From: JAJXXT01 sp963764465
Lineage (GTDB): Bacteria; Pseudomonadota; Alphaproteobacteria; Acetobacterales; Acetobacteraceae
Reading direction: 5' to 3'
Length of the DNA stretch: 64,000 nucleotides
Assembly (NCBI GenBank): GCA_963764465.1
Contig: CAVXSO010000007.1
Location: 930,001-994,000 of the forward strand
Part shown: one piece after another, positions 24,046-34,885 of the stretch
Numbering within the stretch: position 1 is the stretch's first letter
Layout: every line of letters begins with the position of its first letter
Notes under the pieces: model-generated
The model's database searches: none
The model's input: only the letters and a program-made list of their open reading frames with translations
What the model was told of the DNA's origin: nothing
Translations under genes and position numbers: made by a program

Positions 24046-24746
24046 TCCGCTTCCTGCGCTCGGCGCTGTTCAACCTGTTCTTCTATGGTCTCACCGCGGT
24101 CATGGTGCTGGCGCTGCCGCTCGTCACGCGTCGCGGCGAGGCGGCGATGCAGGCCCATATCCGCCTGTGGGCGTGCCTGGTGCTCGGGGCGGTGCGTCGC
24201 ATCTGTGGCATTTCGTGGCGCGTGGTGGGGCAGCTGCCGGCGGGTCCCGCGCTCATCGCCTCGCGCCACCAGTCGGCCTTCGACACCATCGTCTGGTTCC
24301 TGCTGCTGGCTCCGCCCGCGCCGACCCCGGCCTATGTGCTGAAGCGCGAACTGACGCGCATCCCACTGGTCGGCGGGTTCTGCACCGGGCTCGGGCTGAT
24401 CGTGGTGGACCGGCAGGCGGGGGCGGCGGCCATCCGCACGTTGCTGCGCGGTGCCGACGCGGCGGTGCGCGCCGGCAGGACGATCGTCATCTTTCCCGAG
24501 GGCACGCGCGCGCCGCCGGACAGGATGCTGCCGCTGCAGCCCGGCGTGGCTGCTCTGGCGCAGCGCGCCGGCTTGCCGGTGGTTCCTGTCGCGACGGATT
24601 CCGGCCGGCATTGGGGTCGCCGCGCGTTCGTCAAGAATCCCGGAACCATAACCATCGAGATTCGCGAGGCCTTGCCGTCGGGACTGCCGCGGGAGGCGCT
24701 GATGGACGCGCTCGCCGCGTCGCTCGCCGCTCCGCCCTGTGGATAA
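24042..24746 (+). CDS. plsC: 1-acyl-sn-glycerol-3-phosphate acyltransferase
   Basis: This 234-residue protein starts in an ATGA overlap with the ydcF-like gene. A hydrophobic N terminus (LFNLFFYGLTAVMVLALPL) is followed by motif I RHQSAFDT (H-x4-D catalytic dyad) and motif III FPEGTRAPP. It acylates lysophosphatidic acid to phosphatidic acid at the inner membrane. It is the last gene of the overlapping ftsEX operon. A second acyltransferase of this superfamily is at 62267. Confidence 0.88.
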   Translation: MIRFLRSALFNLFFYGLTAVMVLALPLVTRRGEAAMQAHIRLWACLVLGAVRRICGISWRVVGQLPAGPALIASRHQSAFDTIVWFLLLAPPAPTPAYVLKRELTRIPLVGGFCTGLGLIVVDRQAGAAAIRTLLRGADAAVRAGRTIVIFPEGTRAPPDRMLPLQPGVAALAQRAGLPVVPVATDSGRHWGRRAFVKNPGTITIEIREALPSGLPREALMDALAASLAAPPCG

Positions 24747-24903
24747 ATTTGTGGGGGAACACCGCGCGGCGCTGCCATGGTGTCCCAGCGCCTAGGCATA
24801 AAATGCTGATACGGCCTTGCTTATCGCCTTCCGAGACGGCTTGCCGAAGGGGTTGCGGCAACTGGGGATAGAGCTGCCCCGCGCTTGCCTGTATGCGTCG
24901 CCG

Positions 24904-25926
24904 ATGCGCCGTTTCCTGCTTTTCCTGCTGTGCCTCGCCGCCCTCTGGACCGGGGCCTGGTTCTACGTCACCGGCATGCTGCGGGACCGGTTCGAGGCGG
25001 GGCTGGAGGCCGCGCGCGCCAATGGGTGGGTGGTTACCGCCGGCGAGCCCTCGCGCGCCGGTTTCCCGCTCGCCGCCGCCATCGCGGTGCCGGACGTGAC
25101 GGCCGCGGGCGGCAGCGCGCTGCCGGTCGGCGGCAGCGTCCATACCGGCCACCTTGTCCTCGCGCTCGCCCTCACAAGCCCAGAGACACTCTCCATCGGT
25201 CTGCCCCAAGGCTTCGAGCTGCGGCCAGGGGACGCTCCGCCAATCGACGTGCGGGCGACGACCCTGGTCGGTGCCGCCCCGCTTTCCGGCCCGCGCAGCA
25301 TCGAGTTCGACGCGACGGGCGTGGCCGCGACCAGGGCGGGGCAGGACGCCGGATCGGCCGCGCGCGTGCAGTTCAGGCTGGAGCCGCGCGGCCCCGATCT
25401 CGGCTTTCTCCTTGCGCTGGACGATGTTCACCTGCCGCCGGGGCACTGGGCGCTCGGCAACCGGCTTTCGTCCTTCGTGGCGGCGGGCCAGGCTGGCGGG
25501 GCGCTGGCCGTGCCGCCTGCGGATGGAGTCCGCGGCACGGTGGGCTGGCTGCGGGACTGGCGCGACCACGGCGGCAAGCTGAACCTGGAGCGGACGGCGC
25601 TCGGCTGGGGTCCCCTCGGCCTCTCCGGTAGCGGCGACGTCGCGCTGGACGCCGACCTGCAGCCGGACGCGGAGGCGAAGCTCACCGTGCTCGGCTACAA
25701 CGAGGCGATCACCGCCATGGCGGAGGCGGGATACATGGCGCCGGGACCGGCGCTCGCGGCGCAGTTCGCACTCGGGCTGCTGGCAAAGCCCAGTGCTGCC
25801 GGCGCGCGGCCGCGCATCGACGTCAGCGCCTCGCTGCATGGCGGCAAGCTCACCGTCGGCGGCGTCGAGCTGGGCCGGCTGCCGAAACTATCCTGGCCCA
25901 AACTTCTCTCGCCAGGAACGCCGTAA
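24904..25926 (+). CDS. DUF2125 domain protein, secreted or membrane-anchored
   Basis: The 340-residue protein begins at ATG 24904 with a signal-anchor (RRFLLFLLCLAALWTGAWFY). The rest is the beta-rich DUF2125 pattern, with GEPSRAGFPLAAAIAVPD near residue 45 and repeated LxLxPRGPDLGFLLALDDV-like strands. Function is unknown in this alphaproteobacterial family; the fold looks like lipid-transfer or AsmA-like beta sheets, but I cannot confirm that. The 157 bp upstream contain an AT-richer stretch (CATAAAAT near 24795) that may be a -10 element. Confidence 0.8.
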   Translation: MRRFLLFLLCLAALWTGAWFYVTGMLRDRFEAGLEAARANGWVVTAGEPSRAGFPLAAAIAVPDVTAAGGSALPVGGSVHTGHLVLALALTSPETLSIGLPQGFELRPGDAPPIDVRATTLVGAAPLSGPRSIEFDATGVAATRAGQDAGSAARVQFRLEPRGPDLGFLLALDDVHLPPGHWALGNRLSSFVAAGQAGGALAVPPADGVRGTVGWLRDWRDHGGKLNLERTALGWGPLGLSGSGDVALDADLQPDAEAKLTVLGYNEAITAMAEAGYMAPGPALAAQFALGLLAKPSAAGARPRIDVSASLHGGKLTVGGVELGRLPKLSWPKLLSPGTP

Positions 25927-26053
25927 GCCGCTATAGTGACTTTATGCTTTCGGAATCGATGCGCGCGGGGATGCGAATTACCAGCTTGGTTGCCTGAGGC
26001 AGCCGGCGCCTTTCGCTCGCCTTCCGCCTGCACGTTTCCGGAGTTTTTCCTTC

Positions 26054-26353
26054 ATGTCGTTCGAGCCCTGGGCCCTGGTGGGCCTGCGCGCCGCCGTTCG
26101 CTTCACCGTCACCGCGGAACCATCGCCCGGCCTGCTGCCGCGCCTGATCGAGCCCTTCGCGCGCCGCGACCTGGTGCCGGACATGTTCGAGGCGCGGCGC
26201 CAGGGCGAGACCACGCGCGTCGAGATCCGCCTCGCCGCAATGCCGGCCGAGATGGTGCATCTGGTCGAGGGCAATCTCGGTTCCGTGGTCGGCGTTCTGG
26301 CGGTGCAGCGCGAGCAGGAAGTCGTCGGCCGCGTGCAGCGCCGCGCCGCCTGA
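26054..26353 (+). CDS. Small ACT-like protein, function unknown
   Basis: This 99-residue protein shows a beta-alpha-beta-beta-alpha-beta spacing typical of ACT domains: VRFTVTAEPSPGLLPRLIEPFARRD, then TRVEIRLAAMPAEMVHLVEG and GVLAVQRE. It resembles the small regulatory subunits of acetohydroxyacid synthase (IlvM/IlvH type) but is too short and diverged to call. It is followed immediately by the DUF952 gene with a TGATG junction, so the two are coupled. The 127 bp upstream contain a weak promoter-like stretch around 25935 (CTATAGT) and nothing else I can name. Confidence 0.55.
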   Translation: MSFEPWALVGLRAAVRFTVTAEPSPGLLPRLIEPFARRDLVPDMFEARRQGETTRVEIRLAAMPAEMVHLVEGNLGSVVGVLAVQREQEVVGRVQRRAA

Positions 26354-26727
26354 TGGCGGGGGCCGAGGGTGAGCGCATCGCCTACAAGGTCCTGTCGGCG
26401 GCACAGCTGGACGCATGGCGACGCGAGGGTGTGTTCCACGGCACGTCGGCCGATTTCGCCGACGGCTACATTCACCTGTCGCTGGCGTCGCAGCTGCCGG
26501 GCACGCTCGACAAGCACTATCGCGGCCAGGACGGCTTGATGCTGATCGCCGTCGATCTCGCGCGGCTCGGCGAGGCGCTGCGCTGGGAAAAGGCGCGCGG
26601 GGGCGCGCTGTTTCCGCATGTCTATGGCGATCTGCCGCTCGAGGCGATCGTCGCCGCGGCGCCGGTGGCACGCACCACGGATGGCGGCGTCAAACTACCC
26701 GATCAGGCCGGTCGCCCCTCGGCGTAG
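26353..26727 (+). CDS. DUF952 family protein
   Basis: The 124-residue protein carries the DUF952 signatures IAYKVLSAAQLDAWRREGVFHGT, DGYIHLSLASQLPGTLDKHY and LRWEKARGGALFPHVYGDLPL. The fold is related to RES/ADP-ribosyltransferase-like domains, but no activity is established. It starts at the ATG of the TGATG junction. Its last 25 nt overlap the 3' end of the convergent ferritin-like gene, so both C termini are encoded by the same DNA on opposite strands. Confidence 0.85.
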   Translation: MAGAEGERIAYKVLSAAQLDAWRREGVFHGTSADFADGYIHLSLASQLPGTLDKHYRGQDGLMLIAVDLARLGEALRWEKARGGALFPHVYGDLPLEAIVAAAPVARTTDGGVKLPDQAGRPSA

Positions 26728-27524
26728 CGGCGGCGGCGGCGGGAGAGGGCGAACCAGGTCGCCCGCGTGGCCAGCGCAAAAAGCCGTCCGTGCGGCTTCA
26801 GCCCCACCGTCTTGAAGATCATGCCCATGCCGCGCGCGATGTGGCCACGGCGATAGAAGCCCATGGCGCCGCCCATGTAGGCACGCATGCAACGCTCGTG
26901 GCTGTAGGTTCGCGATTCCGGTTCGTTCGCGCAATGAAAAGCGAAGGCGAGCTCGTCGTCCTCGCTCTCGCGGATGCGCCCGGCGGCGATCGCGAGCCGG
27001 CGCGCGAAGCCCATCTTCTCGCGCCCGAGATAGCGGCGCATGTGGTCGTAGAAGAGCTTGAAGTGGCGGTACTCGTCCGCGGCGATCAGCCGGCAGACGC
27101 GTTCCAGCACCGGCTCGGCCGTCGCGTCGGCCAGCGCCGTGTAGTAGCTCGACGTGCCGGTTTCCACCATGCAGCGCGCGATGAGCTCGCCGGTGCGCGA
27201 GCCGCGCACGGAGGCGGTGGCGTCGAGATTGATGCTGAAGCCCGCCTTGTAGCGGGCGAACGCCTCGCGGAAATCCCAGCCTGGATCAGCCAGCTTCGCC
27301 CAGCGCCCAAGCGCCTCGCCGTGCTGGACCTCCTCCTCCGCCCAGGCATCGGCGGCGGCGCGGAAATCCGGATCGTCTGGGAAGACGCGATTGAGGTAGA
27401 TGGCGTAGTCGCTGCCGTTGCGCTCCACCATGGCCGCAGCCTTGACCAGCGGCACCACCGCCGGATCGACGCGGCTGGGGTCGAAGGCACCCCAGTCCAC
27501 ATCCTCGATACCCCAGTGTTTCAT
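26703..27524 (-). CDS. Ferritin-like (diiron) domain protein
   Basis: This 273-residue helical protein has two carboxylate-His motifs typical of diiron four-helix bundles: EEEVQHGE around residues 65-72 and ADEYRHFKLFYDH around 150-162. A further Glu (VETGTSSYY region) lies between them. It resembles rubrerythrin/ferritin-like proteins of alphaproteobacteria annotated only as ferritin-like; oxidase or storage function is not known. The C terminus is very basic (SRRRRRYAEGRPA) and overlaps the DUF952 gene. It follows the atp operon but after a 100-bp gap, so it is probably separate. Confidence 0.75.
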   Translation of the reverse strand: MKHWGIEDVDWGAFDPSRVDPAVVPLVKAAAMVERNGSDYAIYLNRVFPDDPDFRAAADAWAEEEVQHGEALGRWAKLADPGWDFREAFARYKAGFSINLDATASVRGSRTGELIARCMVETGTSSYYTALADATAEPVLERVCRLIAADEYRHFKLFYDHMRRYLGREKMGFARRLAIAAGRIRESEDDELAFAFHCANEPESRTYSHERCMRAYMGGAMGFYRRGHIARGMGMIFKTVGLKPHGRLFALATRATWFALSRRRRRYAEGRPA

Positions 27525-27593
27525 CGCGGCGACCCCGTCATCGCCGGGTTGCCATGATGGCGGGTGTTCGCGTGCACCGTACCCTCATGGATG

Positions 27594-27614
27594 ACAAAAT
27601 CGCGACATCGCGCC
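27594..27614 (-). terminator. Possible terminator of the atpHAGDC operon
   Basis: On the minus strand a short CGCG-ATGT-CGCG stem is followed by ATTTTG, about 15 nt past the atpC stop (27627). The stem is only 4-5 bp, so this is a weak candidate. No better one is seen in the gap before the ferritin-like gene. Confidence 0.3.
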
Positions 27615-27626
27615 GCAATTTCAAGT

Positions 27627-28034
27627 TCAGACGGCCGGCGCCGCCTCCACCATCGCGCGCGCGGCCTGGATCGCGTCCATCGCGGCCAGCGTTGCCGCCA
27701 TGTCGGCCTTGTCGAGTGCCGCGTAGGCGCTCTCGGCATCCGCCAGGCGCTTCTCGGCATCGGTGCGGGAAAGTTCCGCGACCGGGGTCGCGGCGTTGGC
27801 CAGCACCGTCACCTTCGTCCCGCTGATCTCGGCGAATCCACCCGAGACATAGAGGCTCTGGACGACCTTGCCGCCCTCCCAGGTGCGCACCGTGCCGCCG
27901 CGCAGCAGCACGATCATCGGCGAGTGCCCCGGCAGCACGCCCATCTCACCCTCCGCGGCTGGCAAGGTCACCATCTCCACCGGCTCGGCGAGCAGCAGCT
28001 TCTCCGGCGAGACGATCTCGAGATCAACGGGCAT
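27627..28034 (-). CDS. atpC: ATP synthase F1 subunit epsilon
   Basis: This 135-residue protein has the epsilon beta-sandwich start (VDLEIVSPEKLLLAEPVEMVTLPAAEGEMG with the conserved GEMG-x-LPGH) and a C-terminal two-helix region rich in Ala/Glu. Epsilon couples the central stalk to the c ring and inhibits ATP hydrolysis. It is the last gene of the operon, 10 nt after atpD. Length is normal. Confidence 0.95.
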   Translation of the reverse strand: MPVDLEIVSPEKLLLAEPVEMVTLPAAEGEMGVLPGHSPMIVLLRGGTVRTWEGGKVVQSLYVSGGFAEISGTKVTVLANAATPVAELSRTDAEKRLADAESAYAALDKADMAATLAAMDAIQAARAMVEAAPAV

Positions 28035-28044
28035 GACGCTGGCC

Positions 28045-29475
<1,431 letters not shown>

Positions 29476-29503
29476 CAGTATTCTCCTTCTGTGCGCCGGG
29501 CGG

Positions 29504-30376
29504 TCAGACCGCTTCCGCGCCCGAAATGATCTCGATCAGTTCCCTGGTGATGTTCGCCTGGCGCGCGCGGTTGTAGTTGAGCGTCAGGCGCTTGATCATG
29601 TCGCCGGCGTTGCGCGTCGCGTTGTCCATCGCGGACATGCGCGCGCCATGCTCGCCTGCCGCGCTCTCGAGCAGCGCGCGGTAGATCTGCACCGCGAGGT
29701 TCTGCGGCAGCAGCTTCGCCAGCACCTCCTCCTCGTCCGGCTCGACCTCGACATAGCCGCCGGCCGCCACCGGCGCGGTCTCGGGGACCGGCGCGGGCAC
29801 GAGGCGGGTTTCCGTCGGGATCTGCGAGATCACCGAGTGGAAGCGGTTGTAGACGACGGTGACGACATCGACCTCGCCCGCCTCGACCATCGCGGCCACC
29901 CTGACGGCGATCGCCTCGGCATCCGCGTAGCCGATACTCTTGCGGCCGGCGTAGCTGACGTCCTCGCCGATGCGGCTGGCGAGCTCGCGCCGCAGGTAGT
30001 CGCGGCCCTTGCGCCCGATCGGCAGGATGCGCACGGTCTTGCCCTCGGCTTCGAGCCGGCGGGCGATGTTGCGGGTGAGGCGGCCGATATTGGTGTTGAA
30101 CGCGCCCGCGAGGCCGCGATCGGCGGTCACCGGCAGCAGCAGGTGGGTCTGGTCCTTGCCCGTGCCCACGAGCAGCTTCGGCGCCGAAGGCCCCGAGACC
30201 GAGGCCGCCAGCGTGCCGAGCATGCGCGCCATGCGCTCCGCGTAGGGGCGCGCCGCCTCCGCCTGGCTCTGCGCGCGGCGCAGCTTGGAGGCGGCGACCA
30301 TTTTCATCGCGGAGGTGATCTTCTGCGTCGATTTGACGCTGGCGATCCGTCCCCGCAGGGCTTTCAGGCTCGGCAT
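29504..30376 (-). CDS. atpG: ATP synthase F1 subunit gamma
   Basis: This 290-residue central-stalk subunit has the N-terminal coiled-coil start MPSLKALRGRIASVKSTQKI and the C-terminal MSAMDNATRNAGDMIKRL helix, both diagnostic. It transmits rotation between the c ring and the alpha/beta head. It lies between atpA (10-nt gap) and atpD (28-nt gap) in the usual order. Confidence 0.97.
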   Translation of the reverse strand: MPSLKALRGRIASVKSTQKITSAMKMVAASKLRRAQSQAEAARPYAERMARMLGTLAASVSGPSAPKLLVGTGKDQTHLLLPVTADRGLAGAFNTNIGRLTRNIARRLEAEGKTVRILPIGRKGRDYLRRELASRIGEDVSYAGRKSIGYADAEAIAVRVAAMVEAGEVDVVTVVYNRFHSVISQIPTETRLVPAPVPETAPVAAGGYVEVEPDEEEVLAKLLPQNLAVQIYRALLESAAGEHGARMSAMDNATRNAGDMIKRLTLNYNRARQANITRELIEIISGAEAV

Positions 30377-30386
30377 TGCGCGCGCC

Positions 30387-31916
<1,530 letters not shown>

Positions 31917-31917
31917 A

Positions 31918-32502
31918 TCAGGTGGCTCCCTTCATGGCGTATTGCAGGCGCTGCAGGCGCGAGCGTAGCGAGGTGTCGTACAGGCGGGCGCCGACGCGCA
32001 GCGTCATGCCGCCCAGGAGTTCGGGTTCGACGGTGGTGGCGATCTCGATACGGGCATAGCCCGCCTCGATCAGCCGGGCGCGCAGCGCCTGTTCCTGCAT
32101 CGGTGAAAGCGGGCGGGCGGTCGCGACATGCGCCACCACCACGCCGCGGCGCTCCGCCACGAGGGCGGCGAAGCCGGCGACGATGGCGCGCAGCTCCCTC
32201 GCACGGCGGTTGGACGCCACCACGCCCACGAAATCGAGGACAATCTTGGAATAGCCCTGCTCGGTCAGCGCGGCTCGCAGCGCCCTCTGCGCCGTTTGCA
32301 CGTCGATCAGCGGGCTCTGGAGCATGCGGTGCAGATCGGCACTCGCGTCGATGAGGCGGCCCAGCGCGTCCATTTCCTGCACCGTGCGGTCCAGCGCGCC
32401 CTGCTCTTCGGCAAGGGCGTAGAGCGCGGTTGCGTAACGATCGGCCAGCCGATTGGAAGCGGTGGTTGAAGCGGTGCCAGACGCCACGTGCGCGTTGTCC
32501 AT
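31918..32502 (-). CDS. atpH: ATP synthase F1 subunit delta
   Basis: The protein has 194 residues from ATG 32502; the longer frame adds unconserved residues. The N-terminal domain LADRYATALYALAEEQGALDRT and the C-terminal beta-alpha region (EPELLGGMTLRVGARLYDTSL) are typical of delta/OSCP, which holds F1 to the peripheral stalk. It is the first gene of an atpHAGDC operon without F0 genes, the standard split arrangement of alphaproteobacteria. Confidence 0.95.
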   Translation of the reverse strand: MDNAHVASGTASTTASNRLADRYATALYALAEEQGALDRTVQEMDALGRLIDASADLHRMLQSPLIDVQTAQRALRAALTEQGYSKIVLDFVGVVASNRRARELRAIVAGFAALVAERRGVVVAHVATARPLSPMQEQALRARLIEAGYARIEIATTVEPELLGGMTLRVGARLYDTSLRSRLQRLQYAMKGAT

Positions 32503-32512
32503 CCTGATGGGG

Positions 32513-32529
32513 CCGTGCGCGAGGCACGG
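32513..32529 (-). promoter_or_regulatory. Stem-loop in the atp operon leader
   Basis: CCGTGC and GCACGG form a perfect 6-bp stem around a 5-nt loop, 10 nt upstream of the atpH start codon on the minus strand. It lies between the proposed promoter and the gene, close to where a ribosome site would be. Confidence 0.4.
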
Positions 32530-32563
32530 GAATGATTGCCCGCGGCGGCGCCGGAGCGGCGCG

Positions 32564-32592
32564 CACCTAGCATGGGGGTCTACGCCACGCAA
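32564..32592 (-). promoter_or_regulatory. Possible atp operon promoter
   Basis: On the minus strand TTGCGT (32592-32587) and TAGGTG (32569-32564) are spaced by 17 bp upstream of atpH. The -35 is fair and the -10 poor, so this is a suggestion only. Confidence 0.3.
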
Positions 32593-32627
32593 CAGACCCT
32601 GGCCGGGAAACGACCGCAAGGAAAGAA

Positions 32628-33902
32628 TCAGCTGTCAGAGAGCGCCTTCGGCGTCTCGCCGCGCAGCGCCGGCGGCGCGGTTCCCGGCGCCTGCCAGCCG
32701 ATCCGGCCGACCGCGGCGCAATGCGGGCAGACCGGCCGCCAGGAGGGAACGCGCGTGCCGCACTGCCCGCAGGTCCAGGCGGGGTCGGAGGCATTTGCCG
32801 CGCGCCGCAGCGCCTCGCCGCCGGCTGGCGTAGCCTCCTCGACCTTCGCGGCCAGCAGCCACAGCCGCCGCTCGTCCATGCCCTTGGCGCGCGCCGCCTC
32901 GATGTGGCGCCGCGCCTCGCCGGAAAGATCCGCCTCGTGCGACAGCCGCGCCATCAGCAGGTGCGATTCCGCATCGTCCGGCCGGCCGTGGATCAGGGCA
33001 ACGCCGGCGCGCAGCCGGGCCATCGGCTCCGCGATTCCCTCGAGTGCCGCTTCCGCGAGGTCCGGATGCGGTGCCGTGGACCAGCTCCGCCGCAGCACCG
33101 CGGCGGCGCGGGCGTCCTTGCCGGCGGCGCGCAGGGCCTTGGCATAGGTGACGGCGGCGGGCGCGAAGGCCGCGTCCTGCTGCCAGGCGCGCTTGGCGAG
33201 GCTGCGCGCGTGGCCCGGGTCCGGGTTGGCGAGGGCCGCGGCCGTCGCCAGCTGTGCCTTCGGCAGGTCCGGGCCCGCGAGCGCCAGTGCCGCGTCCCAG
33301 TCGCCGGCGCGCAGCGCGGCCTCGGCGCGTTCGGACACCAGCCAGGCCTTGCCCGGCGCATAGGCTTCCGCGCGGCGCGCCAGCCGCATCGCCTCCTGCC
33401 AGTCACCACGAGCGACCGCCTGGCGGAACAGGCCGCGCAGGCCGAGGAAGGCGGATTCCGAATTCCTCGCCAGCGCCTCGTAGGCGGCGGCCGCGCCCTT
33501 GTCATCGCCGGTGAGCCGCGCCGCCTCGGCGGCGATCAACAGCGTCTGCGGCGTATCCCCGAGCAGCTTGCGCGCCCGGTCCGACTGCTTGCGCGCCGGC
33601 GTCTCGGCGTTGGCCGCCAGCGCCACCAGCGCGCGGGTCACCGCCCGATCGCCGCCCTCGCGCCGCCGCGCCGCGCGCCAGCGCCGCCAGCGCCGCGGCA
33701 GCGTCACCAGGATCACCAGCAGCCGCAGCACCGTGTAGGTCACCAGCAGGGCCGCAATGCCGAGCGCGATGCCGACCGGCGCCGTGGTTTCGATGGCGAC
33801 GCCGCCCACGGCGAGGTCCAGATGGCCCGGGACCGCGGCCACCCACCAGGCGAGGGCGAGGATCGCGGCGCAGAGGACCAGGAAGACGAGGATGCGGCGC
33901 AT
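32628..33902 (-). CDS. HemY-type TPR membrane protein with C-terminal zinc ribbon
   Basis: The protein has 424 residues from ATG 33902. The HemY N-terminal domain has two hydrophobic helices (ILVFLVLCAAILALAWWVA and GIALGIAALLVTYTVLRLLVILV). Helical TPR-like repeats follow (AAYEALARNSESAFLGLRGL, WQEAMRLARRAEAYAPGKAWL and others). The last ~50 residues add C-x2-C...C-x2-C (CGQCGTRVPSWRPVCPHC), a rubredoxin-like zinc ribbon. HemY is a heme-pathway-linked inner-membrane protein of unclear biochemical role; this is not the protoporphyrinogen oxidase also called HemY. It is the last gene of hemC-hemD-mitofilin-hemY, joined to the previous gene by a TGATG-type junction. Confidence 0.88.
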   Translation of the reverse strand: MRRILVFLVLCAAILALAWWVAAVPGHLDLAVGGVAIETTAPVGIALGIAALLVTYTVLRLLVILVTLPRRWRRWRAARRREGGDRAVTRALVALAANAETPARKQSDRARKLLGDTPQTLLIAAEAARLTGDDKGAAAAYEALARNSESAFLGLRGLFRQAVARGDWQEAMRLARRAEAYAPGKAWLVSERAEAALRAGDWDAALALAGPDLPKAQLATAAALANPDPGHARSLAKRAWQQDAAFAPAAVTYAKALRAAGKDARAAAVLRRSWSTAPHPDLAEAALEGIAEPMARLRAGVALIHGRPDDAESHLLMARLSHEADLSGEARRHIEAARAKGMDERRLWLLAAKVEEATPAGGEALRRAANASDPAWTCGQCGTRVPSWRPVCPHCAAVGRIGWQAPGTAPPALRGETPKALSDS

Positions 33903-34885
33903 CAGCCCGCGCCCGCTCCCCCGCTGGCCATGGCATTCAGCGCTGCCCGCGCCTCGAGCAGCGCCCTGGCGTCGCTGGTCCATGGCTCCATCGCCTTCGC
34001 GGCGGCGGCATCGAGCGGGGCGAGGGCGGTGAGCGCGCCGGCGACATCGCCATTATCAAGATGCCGCCGCGCCGCATCGAGCGCCACGGAGGCGGGCGGC
34101 CCGGCGACCACCTTGCCACCGATGCGCACGGTAAGCAGCAATTCGGCGCGCTGCAGCAGGCGGGCCGGAAGGCTCGCAGGTTCCGGCGGGCGGCTGGCCC
34201 TGAGTGCCGCGGCGGCGGCGGCGGCGAAACTCTCGCGCAGCCCCACCGTGGTCGGCGGCGCGGTGGTGGCGAAGCGGGCCAGCGCCGGCGGCGCGCCGGG
34301 AATGACGCCGAGAGGCTGGCCGGCGTCGAGCGCGGCCCGCGCTGCCTCGATCCGGGCGATGCGCTGGGTGGCGTCCTGGCCAGCCTGCGCGACGCTCGCC
34401 AGCTTCTGGGCAAGTGCCGCCACGCTGGCGGCGAGCGCCGAGGTGTCGCCGCCGGCCGGCCGCGCCTCCAGCGCCGCGATGCGCTGGGAGAGCGCGGCAA
34501 GCTGGGTGGTGGCGGCCGCGGGCCTCGCGGCCAGCGCCTGCACCTGGCCGGATAGTGTCGCGATGTGCGCTTCATCCGCGGCCAGCTGGGTACGCAGCGC
34601 CGTGATCTCGGCGTCCGTCGGGCCGCCGGGGGCAGGCCCGCCGCGCTGCGCCAGGAACCAGCCCACGGTCATCGCGACCAGGACGGCGCCGCAGACGATC
34701 AGCACCACCGGGCCGAGGCGTGGACCGAGCGGCGAAGAAACCGGGGTCGAGGCGGAAGAGGCCGAGGCTGGACCCGCGGCCGCGCCGCCCGGTTCCGGAC
34801 CACCCGCGTGGGCGTTCGCCGGGGCCGAAGCTGGCGGGGCTGAGGTTGCCGCCTCCGGCGTGGCGGACGCGTCGTGGCCGGTCAT
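33902..34885 (-). CDS. Mitofilin-like (COG4223) inner-membrane protein
   Basis: The protein has 327 residues from ATG 34885. An Ala/Pro/Ser-rich cytoplasmic N terminus leads to one membrane helix (LGPVVLIVCGAVLVAMTVGWFLAQ). Then come heptad-like helices with a LQARPAAATTQLAALSQRIAALEARP type coiled-coil pattern, and a C-terminal mitofilin-like helical region. Alphaproteobacterial homologues encoded in the heme operon are the bacterial ancestors of Mic60 and shape intracytoplasmic membranes. The assignment here rests on operon position and layout. It overlaps hemD by ATGA and hemY by one base. Confidence 0.8.
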   Translation of the reverse strand: MTGHDASATPEAATSAPPASAPANAHAGGPEPGGAAAGPASASSASTPVSSPLGPRLGPVVLIVCGAVLVAMTVGWFLAQRGGPAPGGPTDAEITALRTQLAADEAHIATLSGQVQALAARPAAATTQLAALSQRIAALEARPAGGDTSALAASVAALAQKLASVAQAGQDATQRIARIEAARAALDAGQPLGVIPGAPPALARFATTAPPTTVGLRESFAAAAAAALRASRPPEPASLPARLLQRAELLLTVRIGGKVVAGPPASVALDAARRHLDNGDVAGALTALAPLDAAAAKAMEPWTSDARALLEARAALNAMASGGAGAG

